Below, piece after piece: positions 15,126-15,425 of a stretch of DNA of 15,425 nucleotides. The notes under the pieces were generated by a model. The model was given only the letters and a program-made list of their open reading frames with translations. It was not told the origin of the DNA and made no database searches. Each line of letters starts with the position of its first letter. The first letter of the stretch is position 1. The stretch comes from Bacteroidota bacterium (GTDB taxonomy: Bacteria > Bacteroidota > Ignavibacteria > Tepidaquicellales > Tepidaquicellaceae). The stretch spans positions 557 to 15,981 of the forward strand of contig DOWN01000008.1 in assembly GCA_003519545.1 (NCBI GenBank), written 5' to 3'. The position numbers and the translations under genes are program-made.

Positions 15126-15214
15126 AATGTCATCCTGAATGCAGTGAAGGATCTCATAAAAATCTGTTATCATTTTGAGATTCTTCGGTCGTTGCACTTC
15201 CTCAGAATGACATT
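15126..15214. repeat. Complete 89-bp MITE-like inverted-repeat element
   Basis: The left end AATGTCATCCTGA (15126-15138) faces TCAGAATGACATT (15202-15214), a 13-base terminal inverted repeat with one mismatch. Further in, GAAGGATCT faces AGATTCTTC, again with one mismatch. The mismatches are C-A on this strand but G-U wobbles on the other, so the minus-strand transcript would fold into a longer hairpin. The element has no coding capacity and is probably mobilised in trans, if at all. Confidence 0.7.
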
Positions 15215-15272
15215 CGGTGTTTACTTCAACCGCTGGTATCTCACATTTACCTACTGTAAGACTCACCCTATT

Positions 15273-15382
15273 CCGCAGGAGTGTAATGCAAAGGACGTTC
15301 CTTCTTTCGCATGAGACTCTTGTAAAGGACTCCTGCGGATTAAGCATTACTGCTCAGGAGTCCCCTCCGGGAGACTCCTGAG
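15273..15382. repeat. Hairpin repeats related to the array at 953-1158
   Basis: CCGCAGGAGT (15273-15282) faces ACTCCTGCGG (15329-15338) across 46 bases. A compact unit follows with CTCAGGAGTC (15353-15362) facing GACTCCTGAG (15373-15382) around a 10-base centre, ccctccggga. The CAGGAGTC-N10-GACTCCTG core is shared with the array at the other end of the window, about 14 kb away, which defines a dispersed family. Confidence 0.75.
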
Positions 15383-15402
15383 GGAGAAGTGAAAAATCCG
15401 GT

Positions 15403-15425
15403 AATGTCATCCTGAACGCAGTGAA
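15403..15425. repeat. Dispersed extragenic repeat, left-arm copy 3 (runs off window)
   Basis: AATGTCATCCTGAACGCAG followed by TGAA is identical to the first 23 bases of the copy at 15051, and the window ends inside it. Gene-free DNA from 14843 to here holds only the promoter and these repeats. The two opposing open frames over 15015-15347 are repeat-derived. Confidence 0.7.

Noticed and set aside
15015..15347. Open frames on both strands in the right-hand gene-free region
   Set aside because: Both are built from dispersed repeats (C-I-Q-D-D-I-type peptides) and have no domain, signal or partner gene.

Overview
The window is AT-rich and very probably comes from the Ignavibacteria / Bacteroidota-Chlorobi lineage. 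The sequence evidence is a type IX secretion (T9SS) sorting domain with a Q-N-Y-P-N-P-F-N-P start at the left edge, a second secreted protein with an FlgD-like sorting domain, two PorV/PorQ-type outer-membrane barrels, Bacteroidota-style promoter spacing and weak Shine-Dalgarno signals. The phylum is an inference from protein families, not from a marker gene.

Layout, left to right. 1-800 (-): a T9SS cargo protein, cut by the window edge inside its sorting domain. 801-1397: a gene-free stretch with a hairpin repeat array, a 38-bp degenerate repeat and a strong terminator. 1398-1943 (-): a small secreted protein with a calcium-loop motif. 2014-4559 (-): a glycosyltransferase and a Wzx-type flippase, each interrupted by an in-frame stop codon (TAG and TGA); the glycosyltransferase also has no normal start codon. 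4624-5158 (+): a two-gene toxin-antitoxin cassette (MazF/PemK-like toxin) on the opposite strand. 5148-10408 (-): five intact, tightly packed genes (amidohydrolase, sugar formyltransferase, NAD-dependent sugar epimerase/decarboxylase, FemAB-like acyltransferase, ArnT/PMT-like membrane glycosyltransferase). 10475-14842 (-): two PorV/PorQ barrels, a beta-propeller T9SS protein and a lipoprotein. 14843-15425: a promoter for the minus-strand genes followed by dispersed extragenic repeats of two families.

The minus-strand genes from the lipoprotein (about 14842) to the amidohydrolase (5148) overlap or lie within 66 bases of one another and look like one long operon read from a TTGACA-N17-TATTTT promoter at 14928-14958. 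It joins cell-surface export (lipoprotein, propeller, two PorV-like barrels) to sugar modification (SDR epimerase, formyltransferase, ArnT-like transferase). A plausible reading is that these genes make and attach a formamido-type sugar to the cell surface or to T9SS cargo.

The most notable pattern is positional. The two sugar-polymer genes downstream of the toxin-antitoxin cassette are broken, while those upstream of it are intact. This suggests that the cassette landed inside the operon and that the genes behind it then decayed. A second notable pattern is the hairpin repeat family present in both flanking gene-free regions. Its inner stem varies by paired changes, as expected if the folded structure is what is conserved.
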